From Burkholderia cepacia (GTDB taxonomy: Bacteria > Pseudomonadota > Gammaproteobacteria > Burkholderiales > Burkholderiaceae), in contig NZ_LDWR01000017.1 in NCBI RefSeq assembly GCF_001039005.1, forward strand, positions 124,001 through 188,000: DNA of 64,000 bases, written 5' to 3'. Shown here piece by piece: positions 26,105-35,395 of the stretch (positions are counted from its first letter, which is position 1; each line of letters begins with the position of its first letter). The position numbers and the translations under genes were made by a program. The notes below the pieces were generated by a model that worked only from the letters and a program-made list of their open reading frames with translations, did no database searches and was not told where the DNA came from.

Positions 26105-27520
26105 ATGTTTGAAACGAGGCGCGCGAATCGCGGATCGGCGATGCGGGATACGGGTAATTCCCTATCAAGATTTTCGACTAGGTGGAATCCCCTACTTGCA
26201 ACCATAACACTGTTCACTGTAACGATAGTCGGCATGCCTGCGCACGCGCACGCGTTTTGCCTCGACTCCGCTTACCAGTACCCGGCCGTGCACGATCCGC
26301 GCTACCTGCAGGCGCGCAGCGAATATGATGCGGCCCGGCAGAAATTTCCCGAGGCGCGCGCGCAGATGCTGCCGCAGGCCACCGCGCAGCTCGAATGGGG
26401 GCGCTACGGCACGCATGCGAACCTGTTCGGCATCGACGTCAGCGGCTCGAACAACGCCGCCTACGGTGCCGCGCAGGTCACGCAGGCGCTGTTCAACGTG
26501 CCCTACCTGTACGACATGCGGCGCGCGACCGAGTACGAGGAATCGTCGAAGCAGAAGCTCGAGGTCGCGAAGCAGGACCTGATCCTGCGTGTCGCGAACG
26601 CATGCTTCGACCTGCTGAGCGCGCGCGAGAAGCTGCAGTCGGCCGACGACGAAGTGAACGCGCTCACGCGGCTCGAAAGCGATACGCGACGCATGGCCCA
26701 GCTCGGGATGAAGACGATCGGCGACACGGCCGAGATCGAGGCGCGCCGCAGCCTCGCGCAATCCGACGAGGCGCTCGCGCAGACCGACGTCGATGCGCGC
26801 CGCGCGCGCTACGAGACGCTGCTCGGTTCGACGATCGATTTTTCGCGCTGGCCGCGGCTCGCGATGCGCGGGACGTCGCCGCGCATCCCGTCCGGCGACT
26901 ACGCGCCGCAGGACAACCCCGCGTACCAGCAGGCGTACCGCGACGTCCAGGTCGCGCGGCTCGCCGCGAAGCGTGTCGGCGCGGAGCACCTGCCGACCGT
27001 CGACCTGTTCGCGTCGTATTCGCGCGGGCTCAATCCGAACCTGCGCGGGCTCACCGATCGTTCGGACTTCCATCAAAGTGCGTTCGGCGTGCAGGTGACG
27101 ATCCCGATTTTTTCCGGCGGCAGCGTGTACTACCGGCAGGTGGAAGCCGAGCACGTGACCGAGCAATACCGCAACCGGCTGCGCGAGGTCGAGGAGCAAC
27201 TGGGCACCGATCATCGCGAGGCGCTGTCCGCGCTCGAATCGGTCGGCACGCGCATCCGCGCGCTGCAGCAGTCGCTGCAGGCCGCACGGCTCGCGTACGA
27301 CTCGTCGATGAAGGCGCATCAGGTCGGCTACAGCACGACGTACGAAACACTGAACCTGCGGCGCGACATCTCGGGCATCCGGCAGAAGCTGTTCGACAGC
27401 TATCTCGATGCACTGAAGCTGCAACTGAAACTGAAAAGCGTGCTCGGCACGCTCGACGAGCAATCGCTGATCGCGGTGGACAGCTTCCTCGAAAGCAACG
27501 CGGCGAACGACCGGAGCTGA
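26105..27520 (+). CDS. TolC-family outer-membrane factor of the peptide exporter
   Basis: A 471-residue TolC-like protein. A signal peptide (LLATITLFTVTIVGMPAHAHA) is followed by two internally similar halves rich in long amphipathic helices: DPRYLQARSEYDAARQKFPEARAQMLPQ ... and NPAYQQAYRDVQVARLAAKRVGAEHLPT, each followed by barrel strands (DLFASYSRGLNPNLRG, FGVQVTIPIFSGG). The second half repeats the classic GG-x-YYRQVEAE segment after the strand pair. Start 26105 has GGAG six bases upstream; other in-frame starts exist at 25988 and 26141. It is divergent from the peptide and exporter genes and supplies the missing outer-membrane channel of this type I system. Confidence 0.92.
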   Translation: MFETRRANRGSAMRDTGNSLSRFSTRWNPLLATITLFTVTIVGMPAHAHAFCLDSAYQYPAVHDPRYLQARSEYDAARQKFPEARAQMLPQATAQLEWGRYGTHANLFGIDVSGSNNAAYGAAQVTQALFNVPYLYDMRRATEYEESSKQKLEVAKQDLILRVANACFDLLSAREKLQSADDEVNALTRLESDTRRMAQLGMKTIGDTAEIEARRSLAQSDEALAQTDVDARRARYETLLGSTIDFSRWPRLAMRGTSPRIPSGDYAPQDNPAYQQAYRDVQVARLAAKRVGAEHLPTVDLFASYSRGLNPNLRGLTDRSDFHQSAFGVQVTIPIFSGGSVYYRQVEAEHVTEQYRNRLREVEEQLGTDHREALSALESVGTRIRALQQSLQAARLAYDSSMKAHQVGYSTTYETLNLRRDISGIRQKLFDSYLDALKLQLKLKSVLGTLDEQSLIAVDSFLESNAANDRS

Positions 27521-27742
27521 GTGCGATGCAACGCGCAACATGTGTACCCGCACGTGCACCACCGGCTCGCGCAGCGGTCACGGCGTGCAGGGGTATACGC
27601 GATGTTGCGTCCGAAAAAAACTTTGCATAGAGTGCATCCCATCGATCCGGCGGACAAAGACGTCCCACGATCGTGCGCAGCGCGAGCCCGATAGCCCGCG
27701 CTTCGCCGGCCGCACATCCGGCCACCTATCCGCATTCCCGTT

Positions 27743-27783
27743 ATCCGACAGCGTTGTCGGATGAACGGACCGGCAAAGAAGCC
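27743..27783 (+). promoter_or_regulatory. Candidate ANTAR (AmiR) antiterminator RNA: two hexaloop hairpins
   Basis: Hairpin 1 pairs ATCCGAC (27743-27749) with GTCGGAT (27756-27762) around the six-base loop AGCGTT. After nine bases, hairpin 2 pairs GGC (27772-27774) with GCC (27781-27783) around the six-base loop AAAGAA. Both loops have A at position 1 and G at position 4, the signature of RNAs bound by ANTAR proteins. Hairpin 2 uses bases of the terminator's 5' arm, so the two structures exclude each other. The cognate ANTAR protein, AmiR, is encoded at the end of the same operon. The second stem is short (3 bp), which is the weak point. Confidence 0.72.
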
Positions 27784-27817
27784 CTTGCCTCGCTCGTCGA
27801 GGCAAGGGCTTTTTTTT
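27779..27817 (+). terminator. Rho-independent terminator in the amiE leader
   Basis: AAGCCCTTGCCTCG (27779-27792) and CGAGGCAAGGGCTT (27798-27811) form a perfect 14-bp stem around a five-base loop, followed by an eight-T run. It lies 44 bases before the amiE start on the same strand, so it must be suppressed for amidase expression; see the overlapping hexaloop element. Confidence 0.93.
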
Positions 27818-27860
27818 GCGCTTCGAAAACGCACGTCTTCACCCGAACCAGGAGCACACC

Positions 27861-28898
27861 ATGCGTCATGGCGATATTTCCAGCAGCAACGACGCCGTCG
27901 GCGTCGCCGTCGTCCAGTACAAGATGCCGCGCCTGCACACGCGCGCCGATGTCATCGCGAACGCACGCGAAATCGCGGAACGCGTGGTCGGCATCAAGCG
28001 CGGCCTGCCCGGCATGGACCTCATCGTGTTTCCCGAATATTCGACGCACGGGATCATGTACGACGCGAAGGAGATGGTCGACACGGCATCGACGATTCCC
28101 GGCGAGGAAACCGACATCTTCGCGGCCGCGTGCCGCAAGGCGAACGTGTGGGGCGTGTTCTCGCTGACCGGCGAGCGCCACGAGGAGCACCCGAACAAGG
28201 CGCCGTACAACACGCTCGTGCTGATCAACAACCAGGGCGAAATCGTGCAGAAGTACCGCAAGATCATGCCGTGGGTGCCGGTCGAAGGCTGGTATCCGGG
28301 CGATTGCACGTATGTCGCCGACGGGCCGAAGGGGCTCAAGATCAGCCTGATCATCTGCGACGACGGCAACTACCCGGAGATCTGGCGCGACTGCGCGATG
28401 CGCGGCGCCGAGCTCGTCGTGCGCTGCCAGGGCTACATGTACCCGGCGAAGGACCAGCAGGTGCTCGTGTCGAAGGCGATGGCGTTCATGAACAACTGCT
28501 ACGTCGCGGTCGCGAACGCATCCGGGTTCGACGGCGTGTACTCGTATTTCGGCCACTCGGCGATCGTCGGCTTCGACGGCCGCACGCTCGGCGAATGCGG
28601 CGAAGAGGAGAACGGCGTGCAGTATGCGGAGCTGTCGGTGAGCCTGATCCGCGACGCGCGCCGCAACATGCAGTCGCAGAACCACCTGTACAAGCTGCTG
28701 CATCGCGGCTACACCGGCAAGATCGGTTCCGGCGAATCGCCGAACGGCGTCGCACAATGCCCGTTCGAGTTCTACGCGAACTGGGTAAACGACCCGGACG
28801 GCACGCGCCAGGCCGTCGAACGCCTCACCCGCGCGACGCCCGGCACGCCCGAATGCCCGATCGAGGGCATTCCGTCCGAAGCGCCCGCGCACCGCTGA
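27861..28898 (+). CDS. amiE: Aliphatic amidase
   Basis: A 345-residue nitrilase-superfamily amidase that hydrolyses short aliphatic amides (acetamide, propionamide) to the acid and ammonia. The catalytic triad is present: Glu in [10 protein letters not shown], Lys in [14 protein letters not shown] and Cys in [13 protein letters not shown]; the length equals that of Pseudomonas AmiE (346). The C-terminal part ([20 protein letters not shown]) is also typical. ATG 27861 follows CCAGGAGCACACC; the in-frame ATG at 27816 lies within the terminator T run and is not used. First gene of the ami operon; expression is probably controlled by AmiR antitermination at the leader terminator and by AmiC sensing of amides. 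Confidence 0.97.
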   Translation: MRHGDISSSNDAVGVAVVQYKMPRLHTRADVIANAREIAERVVGIKRGLPGMDLIVFPEYSTHGIMYDAKEMVDTASTIPGEETDIFAAACRKANVWGVFSLTGERHEEHPNKAPYNTLVLINNQGEIVQKYRKIMPWVPVEGWYPGDCTYVADGPKGLKISLIICDDGNYPEIWRDCAMRGAELVVRCQGYMYPAKDQQVLVSKAMAFMNNCYVAVANASGFDGVYSYFGHSAIVGFDGRTLGECGEEENGVQYAELSVSLIRDARRNMQSQNHLYKLLHRGYTGKIGSGESPNGVAQCPFEFYANWVNDPDGTRQAVERLTRATPGTPECPIEGIPSEAPAHR

Positions 28899-28966
28899 GC
28901 ACGCGCCCCACCCGGCCGTTCGCGCCGCGTGCGCGAACGGCTCCGTCTCACTCTGGAGCCCTCATC

Positions 28967-29448
28967 ATGCTCGGTGTCGCTCTCTTCTTCATCGGCGCGG
29001 TGCTGGTCGTCAACGGCGTCGCGCTCACCGGCCGCATCGAACCGCGCGACGCGGCCGGCCTGAACCTGCTCGTCGGGCTGCTCGCACTGCTGATCAATCT
29101 CGCCGGCCTCGTGCAGGCATCGGCGCCGCCGCAGTATTTCTCGAGCGCGGGCGGCCTGCTGTTCGCGTTCACCTACCTGTATCTCGCCGCCGTCCAGTGG
29201 CGCGGCCTGCAAGGCGCGGGCCTCGGCTGGTACTGCCTGTTCGTCGCGATCAGCGCGCTCGTCTATGCGGGCACGTCGCACGACGTGCGCTTCGGTGCGA
29301 TGTGGCTGCTGTGGTCGAGCCTGTGGTTCCTGTTCTTCGTCGCGCTCGGGCTGAAGCGGACCGTGCGCTTCCTGCCCGGCTACACGATCGCGATCGGCGT
29401 CGGCACCTGCTGGCTGCCCGGCATGCTGATGATGACGGGGAGGTGGTA

Positions 29449-29449
<1 letters not shown>
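28967..29449 (+). CDS. amiS: AmiS/UreI-type amide/urea channel
   Basis: A 160-residue membrane protein with six hydrophobic helices (from MLGVALFFIGAVLVVNGVAL to the final YTIAIGVGTCWLPGMLMMTG). The AmiS/UreI family forms proton-gated or passive channels for urea and short amides in the inner membrane. GGAG lies eight bases before the start. It is 68 bases after amiE, and its TAA overlaps the start of the next gene as TAATG. It probably lets amide substrates into the cell. Confidence 0.93.
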
Positions 29450-30278
<829 letters not shown>

Positions 30279-30282
<4 letters not shown>

Positions 30283-31835
30283 GCGCGCTGCAGCTTTCCC
30301 GCTTCCTGCACGGGATGACCGCGCATGAAACCGACGTGCGGCTCGACGATGCGGCGCTGCGCGCGACGCTCGGCCACGCCGCGTTGCGGGTGCCGCGTGC
30401 GTTGCCGCCCGATGCACGCATCGCGGCGGCCGCGCATGCGCTCGCGCACTGGCTGCATTCGCCGTCCGGCGAGCCGGTCGACACGCTGACGCCGCTCGGC
30501 ATCGCCGTCGCCGGGTTGATCGAGGATGCGCGCGTCGAAACGCTGCTCGCACGCACATGGCCGGGGTTCGCGACGTTCTGGGCCCCCGCGTTCGCGCCGA
30601 TCGACCGTGAAGGCCTAACGTTCGGCCGCCTGTGCGCGCGGCTCGCGAAGGCGCTGTTCGATCCGTCGTATCGCGACGGCAACCCGTGGGTCGACAAGGG
30701 CGCGCAACTGTTCGCCGCGCAGCGCGACAGACTCGGCGACTATCGCGCGTTGCGCACGATCGCATCGCGGCTCGCGAACGATCTCGGGCAGATGCGCGTG
30801 CGTTTCGAACCCGACGACGGCGCATGGCTGCGCTATCGCGACGACAACGCATGGTTGTGGGCACAACCGGCCGACGCGGCCGAGCGCGCGGGCAATGCAG
30901 GTGTCGAGATGTCGGCCGCGACCGGTGGCAGCAGCGACGAACCCGACGACCAACCGCCACCGGCGCCGGATGCGCCGCGCTATCCCGAATGGAATTGCCA
31001 CACGCAGTGCGAGCGCCGCGACTGGACCACGGTCGTCGAACGCGCGCCTGCCACGTCGGCACCACCACGTTCGCTTGCCGCGCTGATCGAAGCCGACCGC
31101 CGCGCGGCAAAGCGGATGCCGTCCACGCGCGCGGCGGAACCGATGCGGCGCGTCGGCCGCCAGCTCGACGGCGATGCGCTCGATGTCGATGCGGCGATCG
31201 CCGCACGCATCGCGCGCCGCGCCGGGCATGCGCCCGATCCGCGCGTGTTCCGGCACCGCGTGCCGCACGATGCGCGCGGGCCCGTGCTGATCCTGCTCGA
31301 TTTGTCCGCGTCGACGGCCGCGCACGTCGCCGCGCTCGAGAAGCGCGCCGCCTTCGTGCTCGGCGACCTGTTCGACCGGCAACGGCGGCGCTGGGCCGTG
31401 CACGGCTACACGTCGGATGGCCGGCACCGCGTGTACTACGCGCGCTTCAAGGATTTCGGCGACGCATTCGACGCCGGCCGCCGCGCGGCGCTGCTCGCGG
31501 CCGACGCCGGGATGAGCACGCGCACGGGCGCGGCATTGCGCCATGCGCTGGCGTTGCTGCGCCGCGAAGCCGCAAACGCGCGGCCCGCCGTGCTGATGAT
31601 CGGCGACGGCGAAGCCGCCGACATCGACGTGTTCGACCCGCGCTACCTCGCCGAGGATGCGCGCCATGCCGCGCGCCAGGGCCGGCAGCGCGGCGTCGCG
31701 ATCGCCGGCCTGTCGTTCGGCGCGCCGCCCGGGTTGTCTACAATACTTGGCGTCGGCCCAGGCTGCGTTCACGCGGCGAACGGCGACGCGTTGCCCGCCG
31801 TCGTCGCGCACGCGGCCGGGCGGCTGACCGCGTAA
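30279..31835 (+). CDS. VWA-domain protein, NorD/CbbO type
   Basis: A 518-residue protein. The N-terminal 200 residues are helical (ARIAAAAHALAHWLHSP ... VAGLIEDARVETLLARTWPG), a NorD/CbbO feature; an acidic, Pro-rich linker (SSDEPDDQPPPAPDAP) follows; the C-terminal von Willebrand A domain has the MIDAS motif LLDLSASTAAH, a later conserved Thr (STRTGAAL) and MIGDGEAADIDVF. It should act with the preceding MoxR-type ATPase as a chaperone pair. Its start overlaps the ATPase stop as ATGA. The target is not known; a metal-dependent amide-related enzyme encoded elsewhere, or the AmiS channel, are possibilities. Confidence 0.88.
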
Positions 31836-31879
31836 CGCCCTTACCCGGAACGAACAGGGCAGACTCAGGACAGACACGA

Positions 31880-33022
31880 ATGAACAGTGTGAAGGTTGGC
31901 GTATTGTTCTCGCAGAGCGGATGCACGTCGCACCTTGGCCAGAGCCAGTTGCGCGGCACGCTGCAGGCGATTGCCGAGATCAACGAAGCGGGAGGCGCGA
32001 ACGGCTGCGAGATCGTGCCGGTCGTGCGCGACGCGCGTTCGGACCCGGCCGTTTACGCGCGGCTCGCCGAAGAGCTGATCGCCACCGAACGCGTGAACGT
32101 GCTGTTCGGCGCGTATATGTCGAGCAGCCGCAAGGCGCTGATTCCGATCGTCGAGAAGTGGGACAAGCTGCTGTTCTACCCGACCCTCTATGAGGGCTTC
32201 GAGTTCTCGCCGAACGTGATCTACACCGGCGCGGCGCCGAACCAGAACAGCGTGCAGCTCGCCGCGTTCATGACCGCTCAGTTCGGCGCGCGCGTGTATC
32301 TGGTCGGGTCCGACTACATCTACCCGTACGAGTCGAACCGCATCATGATCGACCTCGTCACGCAGCATCCGGAAGGCCAGATCCTCGGCGAGGTGTACAT
32401 GCCGCTCGTCGCGTCCGAGCAGGATTTCGCGGCGGTCGTCGCGGACATCCGCGCAAAGGCGCCCGACTTCGTGTTCAGCACGCTCGTCGGCGACAGCACG
32501 GCCGCGTTCTACCGCGCCTATGCGCAAGCCGGCCTCGATGCGCGCAAGATGCCGATCGCGAGCCTGACGACGTCCGAGATCGAGCTCGGCCAGATGGGCG
32601 CGGCCGCGGCCGGCCACTACACGTCGTCGCCCTATTTCCAGACCATCGATTCTGACGTGAACCGTCGCTGCATCGCGCAGCTCAAGGCGCGCTTCGGCGA
32701 CGATGCGAGCGCGTCCGCGCCGTGGGAGGCCGCGTATTTCCAGGTCCACCTGTTCGCCAATGCGCTCGCGCGGGCCGGCACCGACCAGCGCGACCGGCTC
32801 GTCGAACATCTCGCGGATGCGGAATTCGACGCGCCGCAGGGGCGCGTGAAGATCGACCGGCTCACGCAGCACACCTGCCTCTATCCGCGCATCGGCTGCG
32901 CGACGGCCGACGGCAATTTCACGATCGTGCGCGAAGCGACGCGGCGCGTGCATCCCGATCCGTACCTCATCACGCACTCACTCGGCGATCGCGTGCACAC
33001 GCCCGACGAACAGAAGGCGTAA
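31880..33022 (+). CDS. amiC: Amide-sensing negative regulator AmiC
   Basis: A 380-residue periplasmic-binding-protein-fold protein without a signal peptide, so cytoplasmic, as in Pseudomonas AmiC. Features are VGVLFSQSGCTSHLGQSQLRGTL at the N-terminus, VLFGAYMSSSRKALIPIVEKW, FYPTLYEGFEFSPNVIYTGAAPNQNS and VYLVGSDYIYPYESNRI, matching the amide-pocket lobes of the AmiC/urea-binding family. AmiC holds AmiR in an inactive complex and releases it on binding amides. The amiR gene begins six bases after its stop, as expected for co-translated partners. Confidence 0.95.
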   Translation: MNSVKVGVLFSQSGCTSHLGQSQLRGTLQAIAEINEAGGANGCEIVPVVRDARSDPAVYARLAEELIATERVNVLFGAYMSSSRKALIPIVEKWDKLLFYPTLYEGFEFSPNVIYTGAAPNQNSVQLAAFMTAQFGARVYLVGSDYIYPYESNRIMIDLVTQHPEGQILGEVYMPLVASEQDFAAVVADIRAKAPDFVFSTLVGDSTAAFYRAYAQAGLDARKMPIASLTTSEIELGQMGAAAAGHYTSSPYFQTIDSDVNRRCIAQLKARFGDDASASAPWEAAYFQVHLFANALARAGTDQRDRLVEHLADAEFDAPQGRVKIDRLTQHTCLYPRIGCATADGNFTIVREATRRVHPDPYLITHSLGDRVHTPDEQKA

Positions 33023-33028
33023 CCGACG

Positions 33029-33640
33029 ATGCGCGCCCGCACCCCGATCCGCTCGACGCCTCGCCTGCTCGCCGAACTGCGTTCGCTCCGCGTGATGGTC
33101 TACTACCCGGAAGACGACAACGGCCTGCTGATCGTCGAGCAGCTGTCGCGTATCGGCTGCCCGAGCGAGCAGCGCTGGCCGCCGCCCGCCACGCTGCCGG
33201 AAAGCGTCGATCTCGTGATTCTCGCGGTGCGGCCCGACCTGCTGCACCTGTCGATCCCGTGGCTGGAAGACGACGCACGGCCGCCAGTCATCGCCGTCAC
33301 GACCTACGAAAGCCCGACCATTCTCGAACTGATGCTGCGCATCGACGCACAGAGCGCGGTCACGACGCCCGTGCGCTCGTTCGGCCTGTTGAGCGCGATG
33401 GCGCTCGCGTGCCACCAGAGCCGCCGGCACGAAGAATATCGGCGGCGCATCGCGCAGCTCGAACAGCGCGTGATGTCCGCACGCACGCTGCAAGAAGCGA
33501 AATCGCTATTGATGCAGCACAACGCGATCAGCGAGGAAGAGGCGTACCAGCAGATCCGCTCGCAGGCGATGGAGCGGCGCATTTCGATCAACCAGCTCGC
33601 CGAGCAGATCGTGCACGCGCATGGGCTGCTGAAGCGGTGA
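33029..33640 (+). CDS. amiR: ANTAR-domain transcription antiterminator AmiR
   Basis: A 203-residue protein with a degenerate receiver-like N-terminal domain (LRVMVYYPEDDNGLLIVEQL), a helical/coiled-coil linker (HQSRRHEEYRRRIAQLEQRVMSARTLQEAKSLL) and a C-terminal ANTAR domain (AISEEEAYQQIRSQAMERRISINQLAEQIV) with the conserved Glu-Ala-Tyr and Ile-Arg-x-Ala-Met residues. AmiR binds the amiE leader RNA and stops formation of the terminator when freed from AmiC. The tandem hexaloop element upstream of amiE in this window is its likely target. Last gene of the operon. Confidence 0.95.
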   Translation: MRARTPIRSTPRLLAELRSLRVMVYYPEDDNGLLIVEQLSRIGCPSEQRWPPPATLPESVDLVILAVRPDLLHLSIPWLEDDARPPVIAVTTYESPTILELMLRIDAQSAVTTPVRSFGLLSAMALACHQSRRHEEYRRRIAQLEQRVMSARTLQEAKSLLMQHNAISEEEAYQQIRSQAMERRISINQLAEQIVHAHGLLKR

Positions 33641-33664
33641 CACACACCCGTTGTTCGCCGCGTG

Positions 33665-34114
33665 TCAGTCCGGCGGCGGCAGCACGACCGTATCTTCCGG
33701 CCCGAGCACGCGCCCGTCCTGCGAGCGCAGCTCCAGTTTCCTGACGGGTAACCCGCTCTTCCGGTCGACGAGCAGCACGTGCGCCTCGTCCGGCTCGAAG
33801 AAGAAATCCTCACCCCACTGCCGCAGCGCGACGAGCAGCGGAAACAGGCCGCGCCCCTTCTCGGTCAGCTCGTATTCGTGATGCGCGCCGCCGTCCGCGG
33901 CCGGCACGATGTCCATGATCCCGTGCGCGACCAGGTTGCGCAAACGCGCCGCCAGGATGTTCTTCGCGAGGCCGAGGTTCTTCTGGAATTCACCGAACCG
34001 GCGCAACCCGTCGAATGCGTCGCGGACGATCAGCAGCGACCACCAATCGCCGATCGCGTCCAGCGGGCGGGCAACGCCGCATGGGGAATCCTCGTGCGTG
34101 GTTCGTCTGTTCAT
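33665..34114 (-). CDS. HxlR-family transcriptional regulator
   Basis: A 149-residue winged-helix regulator of the HxlR type: CGVARPLDAIGDWWSLLIVRDAFDGLRRFGEFQKNLGLAKNILAARLRNLVAHGIM, then YELTEKGRGLFPLLVALRQWGE. The start at ATG 34114 (MNRRTTHEDS) is chosen; the frame runs further upstream over the promoter region but that stretch holds an operator-like site. It is divergent from a dehalogenase-like hydrolase, whose promoter carries two copies of the same palindrome. It is probably a repressor of itself and of that hydrolase. Confidence 0.88.
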   Translation of the reverse strand: MNRRTTHEDSPCGVARPLDAIGDWWSLLIVRDAFDGLRRFGEFQKNLGLAKNILAARLRNLVAHGIMDIVPAADGGAHHEYELTEKGRGLFPLLVALRQWGEDFFFEPDEAHVLLVDRKSGLPVRKLELRSQDGRVLGPEDTVVLPPPD

Positions 34115-34180
34115 CGATGCGTGTCGCGATGCCGGGCCCGGGATGCAGGCTGAACGGCGTTCGTTTCCGTTGATAAAGAT

Positions 34181-34197
34181 GGTTTCAATATAAAACT
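34181..34197. promoter_or_regulatory. Imperfect HxlR operator near the HxlR gene
   Basis: GGTTTCAATATAAAACT matches the left half of the perfect palindrome at 34421 and keeps AAAC on the right. It lies about 70 bp before the regulator start, suggesting autoregulation. Confidence 0.5.
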
Positions 34198-34382
34198 CAT
34201 TTGATAAAAGATCAATCGCGTGAATCGGACTGTTCGCGATCGACGAACGGAGCGGACGTATCGGCCCGGATTGGTCCATTCATTCATACCGCATAGACCC
34301 TAAAACCTGACATTGCCCCCACCCATCGCCTCATGGCGCATCAACGACTCCGCCATCCAGCAGTTGGCCGGATCATCCTTCT

Positions 34383-34437
34383 GGTTGCAACTTGAAACTT
34401 CATATTCTACGCTTCCATTCGGTTTCAACTTGAAACC
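34383..34437. promoter_or_regulatory. Tandem HxlR-type operators before the hydrolase
   Basis: GGTTTCAACTTGAAACC at 34421-34437 is a perfect 17-bp palindrome. GGTTGCAACTTGAAACT at 34383-34399 is a near copy in the same orientation. Centres are 38 bp apart, and the second site ends 30 bp before the hydrolase start, a good place for repression. Confidence 0.72.
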
Positions 34438-34467
34438 AACTGATCCGACTACCCGAAGGAGCGCACG

Positions 34468-35391
34468 ATGATCCGGTCCGATGCCACATTCGACGGCACC
34501 TTTCCATTCGCCCCGCATTTCGACGACGCATCCGGTTTCCGGATGCATTACGTGGATGAAGGCCCGCGTGACGGCGAAACCGTCCTGTGCCTGCATGGCG
34601 AACCTACATGGGGTTACTTGTTCCGCCACCTGGTTGCGGTGCTGAGTCCGTCGCACCGCGTCGTCGTCCCCGATCACATGGGATTCGGAAAAAGCGCCAC
34701 GCCGCAAGGCCGCAGCTACTGGCTGCAGGACCACATCGACAACCTGGAGCGGTTCGTTCTCGCGCTCGACCTCGATCGCGTGACGCTCGTGATGCACGAC
34801 TTCGGCGGCCCGGTCGGCATGGGGCTTGCCGCGCGTCACCCGGACCGGATCCGGCGCATCGTGTCGGCGAACGGACCGACGGCGTTCGGGCAGCCCGACC
34901 TTGCCGAACGTCTGGCCGCGAACGGACGCGATGCGCCGTGGTTCCAGTGGATCATGCGCGCGGCGGCGGACGACACGCTCGAAACGGTGCTCGGGCAACT
35001 CGGCTTCAACATCCTGAGCACGCTGAAGCTGAACGGCTTCGAGAATCACGCGATCATCAGCGATACGTGGATCGACGCGTACAGTGCGCCGTTCGCGCAA
35101 CCGGCCGACTGTCTCGGCGCGATCGGATGGGCACGGGGGTTTGCCGACGGCGCGCACCGGTTCGAGGAACCCGATGCGGCGGCGCTGCGCGCGATACGCG
35201 CCAAACCTGCGCTCACGCTCTGGGGAGACGCCGATCGAACGCTCGGCGCCGAACACTTCCTGCCGCTCTTCACCGCGCTGTTTCCGTCCGCACCGGTCGA
35301 GCAGCTGGCGGGCGTCGGACACTACTGCTTCGAGGATGCGCCCGAAGCCATTGCGGCGCGGATCGCCGGATTCATCCGGACGACCGGCTGA
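34468..35391 (+). CDS. Haloalkane dehalogenase-like alpha/beta hydrolase
   Basis: A 307-residue alpha/beta hydrolase. The oxyanion region is LCLHGEPTWGYLFR, the nucleophile elbow is VMHDFGGPVGMGLA with Asp where esterases have Ser, and the catalytic His lies in GVGHYCFED. The Asp nucleophile and HGEPTWGYLFR are features of haloalkane dehalogenases and close relatives. The usual first halide-binding residue (Trp after the nucleophile in HDWGG) is Phe here, so dehalogenase activity is uncertain. ATG 34468 follows AGGAGCGCACG. It is controlled, by position and sites, by the divergent HxlR regulator. Confidence 0.85.
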   Translation: MIRSDATFDGTFPFAPHFDDASGFRMHYVDEGPRDGETVLCLHGEPTWGYLFRHLVAVLSPSHRVVVPDHMGFGKSATPQGRSYWLQDHIDNLERFVLALDLDRVTLVMHDFGGPVGMGLAARHPDRIRRIVSANGPTAFGQPDLAERLAANGRDAPWFQWIMRAAADDTLETVLGQLGFNILSTLKLNGFENHAIISDTWIDAYSAPFAQPADCLGAIGWARGFADGAHRFEEPDAAALRAIRAKPALTLWGDADRTLGAEHFLPLFTALFPSAPVEQLAGVGHYCFEDAPEAIAARIAGFIRTTG

Positions 35392-35395
35392 GCGC

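Larger units (their letters stand above)
27521..27860 (+). promoter_or_regulatory. Leader and promoter region of the amidase operon
   Basis: No gene. The first 200 bases hold the TolC-like 3' flank and presumably the amiE promoter; the last 120 hold the hairpins described separately: an anti-termination-type pair at 27743-27783 and an intrinsic terminator at 27779-27817, ending 44 bases before amiE. Confidence 0.6.
34115..34467. promoter_or_regulatory. Divergent promoter region between HxlR and the hydrolase
   Basis: A 350-bp AT-rich gap with no gene. It holds three related operator-like sites (34181-34197, 34383-34399 and 34421-34437), listed separately. AGGAGCGCACG precedes the hydrolase start. 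Confidence 0.6.

Noticed and set aside
30632..31835. Alternative plus frame overlapping the VWA gene and running into amiC
   Set aside because: Its first part is an Arg-rich shadow of the VWA gene; only the amiC part from 31880 is protein-like.
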